Part shown: piece by piece, positions 21,684-24,994 of the stretch
Position numbering within the stretch: the first letter of the stretch is position 1
How the letters are laid out: every line of letters starts with the position of its first letter
Virus record (IMG/VR): IMGVR_UViG_3300034101_000268
Location: 1 to 24,994 of that record
From: a virus
DNA: 24,994 nt
Reading direction: 5' to 3' (one strand)
Translations under genes and position numbers: made by a program
Notes under the pieces: model-generated
What the model was told of the DNA's origin: nothing
Database searches by the model: none
The model's input: only the letters and a program-made list of their open reading frames with translations

Positions 21684-23519
21684 TCAACGCCGCCCATCCG
21701 GTCTGATGTCAATACGCGGAGCGCCCAACTGCCACGTCGTACCCAATTGGTTAGAGTCGATCTTGAAGATCATCTGGCGCCCACGCACGCGGGTGTAAAT
21801 CTGCCCGGTGAACTCCTCGGTAATCACGTACGTCGAGCCCCTAACCACCGGCTGGCCCGCGCTGTCGATGCTGCCTGAGCCTGAGTTGTACAACCCATAG
21901 AGCGTCATGTTAACGGTCGGCGTGTTGGCCGTTGAGTTCTCAAACGTCAGGTCAGGCAGTATGCGCCAGACAAACCCGAAGTTGTGGCCATCGCCGATGT
22001 CGAACTCAGACGACGAGATGTACGCGTTGATGGCGGTGGGCGTTCCGGTAGCATTGTCGTCCAAACCCTGCTCGTGGTTGACGAGGTTCTGGCTGTAGGT
22101 AGCAGCCATCGGGTAATCTCGCAGACCGGAGTCAAGCCATGCCGTGCGAGCCAACGTGCCGTAGTACCAGATTTTCTCGACGTAGTTGTAGACGACGTAC
22201 TTGCCGATGGTAAGGGAATTGGCGGACGGGTAGAACCACCAGACTTCGTTAAAGCCCTCGTTGGTACCGGCAAAGACCTGCTGCGCTTGGGCTTGATTAA
22301 AGTCACTAAACACATACCGGCGCACATCGCAGTTGAGCGTCTGCACGCGACCGTCGTAGGCGTAAAACTTGTCCACGCCCATCCAGTACACCACGCCCGA
22401 AGCAATCACAGCGGCCTTGGGGCCGACGATGGAGATGTTGTCGCCAAGAAGCTGAGCGCCCCAGAAGATCGGCGCATCCAGATACTGGAGCGAGTAGATG
22501 GACGAGTCGGTGAAGACCACGATTTCCTGACGCGCCTGCACTGCCGCAACAATTTCTGAGCCGTGAGACAAGCGCAGACTGCCTGCCTGATTGGTGGCCG
22601 AAGGCGTCCAGTTGACGGCGTCTTCCTGGTCAGACCACCGGATCAGCATCGGGTCGATAACTGAGGAGCCGTAGTCATTGCAACCCATCGCAAACACAAA
22701 GCGGCTAATGTCTGAGATGAAAATGCCGTTCTGGATTGTCGGCACGTCAGACGCGCCGGACAGAGATGACAGCAGAACGCCACGAACGCTCACCCCAGTC
22801 GTCGCATCCCAGTAATAGATGCCGCCCTTGCGCGGACCAAAGATCAAGTCTTCACCAAAGTTGGCTTGGCTCCACAACCGCAGATCACTCTGCGTTGTGC
22901 TGGGTGTTCCAATGCTCCAAGGGCCAGTACCCCAAGTACCCGCACCCCAACCAGTAAGCGGCACCACTGTAGCTGGGCCAGTATTGATCTGATACGCCGC
23001 AGACACCGCAGAGCCGCCCGTGGACACCGCAGGAATGGCCGACGCCACCGTAATGGTGTACGTGTTGACCGTCAGGACAGTAAGCTGAAACTCGCCATTA
23101 AGAAGCGCCGCGTAGGTTCCGGTGACACCGCTGAAGGTCACAAAGTCACCCGTGATGCCGCCATGCGAGTTAGCGGTTACCGTTACAGTGGTTGTGCCGT
23201 TGCCCGTAAAAGGGTCGGTGCCCAGCGTGGTGGTTACGCGGATTGGCGTGATGTCGTTATACACGCCGCCGTTTTCAATATAGAACTTCAGGCTGGTGCC
23301 AACACCAATCAGGTTTTGGCTGGTTAGCGTCACCCAGTTCCACAGCGAGCGGCACACACCAAGAAAAGTGCTGGAAGAAATGCGCTGCCAACCGCCGATA
23401 ACTTCGGGGTTGCCCTGACGGAAACGAATTTTGTCGCACTCGTACCATCCACCTTCGGTGGTGTACCGCGTGTTCTCGCGGTTGACTCCGGGCTTGAACA
23501 GGATTTTCTGGAGTGGCAT
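21684..23519 (-). CDS. Tail/portal-proximal structural protein, possible stabilization protein
   Basis: The 611-aa product opens MPLQKILFKPGVNRENTRY followed by GGWYECDKIRFRQGNPEVIGGW. I associate this start with podovirus tail or DNA-stabilization proteins (P22 gp10-like in role); I cannot prove homology. The rest is beta-rich, with repeated Trp/Tyr-containing segments (IYYWDAT, VVYWMGVDKFYAYDG, WWFYPSAN) that suggest a beta-propeller-like body. A Thr/Val-rich insertion at about 105-180 resembles a small Ig-like or jelly-type domain. No strong ribosome site is seen. The stop abuts the next gene. Confidence 0.75.
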   Translation of the reverse strand: MPLQKILFKPGVNRENTRYTTEGGWYECDKIRFRQGNPEVIGGWQRISSSTFLGVCRSLWNWVTLTSQNLIGVGTSLKFYIENGGVYNDITPIRVTTTLGTDPFTGNGTTTVTVTANSHGGITGDFVTFSGVTGTYAALLNGEFQLTVLTVNTYTITVASAIPAVSTGGSAVSAAYQINTGPATVVPLTGWGAGTWGTGPWSIGTPSTTQSDLRLWSQANFGEDLIFGPRKGGIYYWDATTGVSVRGVLLSSLSGASDVPTIQNGIFISDISRFVFAMGCNDYGSSVIDPMLIRWSDQEDAVNWTPSATNQAGSLRLSHGSEIVAAVQARQEIVVFTDSSIYSLQYLDAPIFWGAQLLGDNISIVGPKAAVIASGVVYWMGVDKFYAYDGRVQTLNCDVRRYVFSDFNQAQAQQVFAGTNEGFNEVWWFYPSANSLTIGKYVVYNYVEKIWYYGTLARTAWLDSGLRDYPMAATYSQNLVNHEQGLDDNATGTPTAINAYISSSEFDIGDGHNFGFVWRILPDLTFENSTANTPTVNMTLYGLYNSGSGSIDSAGQPVVRGSTYVITEEFTGQIYTRVRGRQMIFKIDSNQLGTTWQLGAPRIDIRPDGRR

Positions 23520-23534
23520 AACCGTATTCTCGTG

Positions 23535-24038
23535 TCAAGACAAGAAAAGGGCAATCTCGGCTTCGCGGCGTTTGACCAGACCCGGCAGCACTTTGCCCCC
23601 GCCCATCGTCCACTGACGGAAGGCATCTGCCGCTCCGTTCCAGTCATCCCGGTTGGCCCGCATCCTGATCTGGCTGCGCTGAAGGTTGCCTAGCCCTGCA
23701 TTGAAGGCAAAACTGACCAGAGCGTCAAAAGAGCCTTGACGGCCAGATACGCCGGGAACAAGTCGAAAAACACCACGTTCAAAAGTCCCGACATCATCAC
23801 GGAATAGTTCGTCGATCTCCGTCTTAGTCCAGACACGGCTGTCCTCCGGCTTCAGGGGAAACTCGTTGCGAAGCATCCCGGTGTAGCCTTCCTTGCGGAT
23901 GACCGGGAGCCTGATCTGCTCTTGGTACAGAACATGGCCGTAGCCAATCGTCCAGATGTGAGCAGGGCAAAGGTAGGGTTTACTCCTAAACCCCTCATAC
24001 TTGTGCATGAGGTCTTCGCCCGCCTTGCTCAGTTTCAC
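23535..24038 (-). CDS. Endolysin, GH24 (T4-type) lysozyme
   Basis: The 167-aa product starts at a GTG (24036-24038) with GGAG about 9 bases upstream. That GTG overlaps the holin stop as GTGA. The catalytic triad follows the E-8-(D/C)-5-T spacing: Glu15 (KYEGF), Cys24 in the Asp position, and Thr30 (WTIGYGH). FDALVSFAFNAG and GLVKRREAE are further family signatures. There is no signal peptide, so release should depend on the holin encoded just upstream. It hydrolyses peptidoglycan at lysis. Length is normal for the family. Confidence 0.92.
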   Translation of the reverse strand: MKLSKAGEDLMHKYEGFRSKPYLCPAHIWTIGYGHVLYQEQIRLPVIRKEGYTGMLRNEFPLKPEDSRVWTKTEIDELFRDDVGTFERGVFRLVPGVSGRQGSFDALVSFAFNAGLGNLQRSQIRMRANRDDWNGAADAFRQWTMGGGKVLPGLVKRREAEIALFLS

Positions 24039-24538
24039 TTCTTACTCCACTGGCGAGAACCGAACCAGTAGCCGATGATGCCCCCGAGAATCGCCATCTC
24101 GTCGGCGGAGAAGATCAGGTCAGAGTACAGGATGATGTCGTCCATGCCCTGAATCAGATTTGGGTGGTTCCACAGATACCACGCCATGAAGGCGTTGATG
24201 GCCACCAACTCAAAGACGAAGATGTAGGTGACCGTAGGACGGACGGTGCCGGTGTAGTTCACCACCCACCGGGAAGCCTTGTCCATGATCTTCTGATCGT
24301 GCGCCAGAGCCGCCTCGGTCATCCGGGCGTCGGTCTCCATCGCAACCTGCTCGGTGCGAATCTCCTCCATCCGGGCCTGGGCGGCAAAGCCTGCCGCTGC
24401 CAGTTGGAGTTCCCGCTCGGTCTGCACCTGAGCCAACTTCAGTTCATGGGCTTGGTCTGCCTTGTTCTGGAAGTATTCAAGCAATTTGGGCAGGCCCGAG
24501 AGCAGCAAGCCCCCGAGGGTGGAAAGAAGCGACAGCAT
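24035..24538 (-). CDS. Holin of the 3-TM (GTA-holin-like) type
   Basis: The 167-aa product starts at an ATG with AGGAG 7 bases upstream, inside the end of the previous gene. Residues 1-20 are hydrophobic, 24-88 are a charged helix or coiled coil, and about 102-122 and 148-160 are membrane segments. The end is YWFGSRQWSKK. GTVRPTVTYIFV before the second segment is typical of the GTA-holin-like 3-TM family. Overlap with the endolysin gene supports the holin call. It would permeabilise the inner membrane at a set time to release the endolysin. Confidence 0.85.
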   Translation of the reverse strand: MLSLLSTLGGLLLSGLPKLLEYFQNKADQAHELKLAQVQTERELQLAAAGFAAQARMEEIRTEQVAMETDARMTEAALAHDQKIMDKASRWVVNYTGTVRPTVTYIFVFELVAINAFMAWYLWNHPNLIQGMDDIILYSDLIFSADEMAILGGIIGYWFGSRQWSKK

Positions 24539-24539
24539 C

Positions 24540-24994
24540 TCAGGCTCCTAGAGCAAAGAAAAACAGAAGCACCCCGACTGCCCCCACGCCGATGGAGGCG
24601 TAAAACAGGCTCAGGGTGACGGCCAGGATGGCCGCAGAGGACAGGACGATGGCCAGTTGCAGCGCCATGCCGGAGTAGGAGTAATAGGAAGACTTGGCCT
24701 TGGCAGCATCGCGCTTGGCTTCGGCAGCACGGGCCTTCTCCATGATCTCGTCCATGTCGGCGCGTTGCTTGGTGGCCTTCTGCTCGTTGTTGGTGACCTC
24801 GTAGATGGTCGCCCGGACGTTCTTGGCCTGATACCACGCCCACAGGTTGTTCGACTCTATGGTTCCATTGAGAACCGCAGAGGAGTTCCTTCCGGCAAAG
24901 TAATTTGTAACAGCAAGGAGTAGAGCAAGCAGGCTAATAGAAACCGCAGCAAGAGCCTTGACATGGGCCTCCCTCTCTGAACGGCTTGCGCCTT
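24540..24994 (-). CDS. DUF4337-like membrane protein, 5' end beyond the window
   Basis: The frame stays open from the stop at 24540-24542 to the window edge, giving at least 151 residues with no true start in view. The internal Met at 24753-24755 is not the likely start, because the homologous-looking region continues upstream. Visible parts are a first membrane segment (LAAVSISLLALLLAVTNYF), then a NLWAWYQAKNVRATIYE motif. A charged helix follows, then two more membrane segments (MALQLAIVLSSAAILAVTLS and VGAVGVLLFFFALGA). The W..YQAK motif with this layout matches what I recall of DUF4337. It sits one base from the holin start and may belong to the lysis cassette; its function is unknown. 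Confidence 0.75.
   Translation of the reverse strand, partial: GASRSEREAHVKALAAVSISLLALLLAVTNYFAGRNSSAVLNGTIESNNLWAWYQAKNVRATIYEVTNNEQKATKQRADMDEIMEKARAAEAKRDAAKAKSSYYSYSGMALQLAIVLSSAAILAVTLSLFYASIGVGAVGVLLFFFALGA

Noticed and set aside
23520-23540. Minus-strand TTGACA as a promoter before the 611-aa gene
   Set aside because: No -10 box follows at 16-18 bases, and the hexamer includes the endolysin stop codon.
24540-24755. A complete 71-aa gene starting at 24755
   Set aside because: The frame is open to the window end and the conserved-looking membrane segment and YQAK motif lie upstream of that Met, so it is an internal codon.

Overview
This window looks like a tailed-phage genome or prophage segment, most likely a short-tailed (podovirus-like) phage. 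The evidence is a recombination-type early gene set on the + strand facing a long late block on the - strand. The late block holds a 2283-residue virion polyprotein, a particle-borne muramidase, internal/ejection-like proteins, tail proteins and a holin-endolysin cassette. No integrase, transposase, tRNA or rRNA is visible. The style of the structural proteins recalls phages assembled from freshwater metagenomes. That is an impression from memory, and the sequence does not identify the host. All family names come from motif recognition without a database search.

Layout. (1) Positions 1-151 hold a control region: a perfect 16-bp palindrome, an inverted repeat, and a promoter of TTGACA-N17-TACATT type. 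(2) 152-811 is a conserved phage gene of unknown function. (3) 812-1990 is a remarkable non-coding array. GG recurs every 5 bases and the register is reset by a 4-base unit (nearly always GGCA) 24 times, giving 24 blocks whose lengths are all 5n+4. (4) 2012-6716 is a compact + strand operon in which consecutive genes overlap. In order it encodes an unknown protein, a PD-(D/E)XK/RecB-type exonuclease, a basic small protein, a Sak3/DUF1071-type annealase, a small SSB-like protein, an unknown, a ribbon-helix-helix protein, two tiny unknowns (one only 57 aa), an HNH-type zinc protein and a PAPS-reductase-like PP-loop enzyme. (5) 6713-24994 is one continuous - strand late operon. In order of transcription it encodes a DUF4337-like membrane protein (cut by the window end), 3-TM holin, GH24 endolysin, two tail/appendage proteins, three internal virion proteins (one with a GH108-like muramidase domain), and the giant zincin-containing protein.

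How it fits together. The early operon supplies a phage-type single-strand annealing system: exonuclease, annealase and SSB. The late operon supplies lysis, tail and DNA-ejection functions. The two operons converge and their stop codons overlap in the four bases CTAG. The most unusual items are the 1.2-kb GG array, a possible anti-Shine-Dalgarno island inside it, the exact recurrence of the promoter palindrome inside the giant gene, and a duplicated, compositionally distinct module in that gene.
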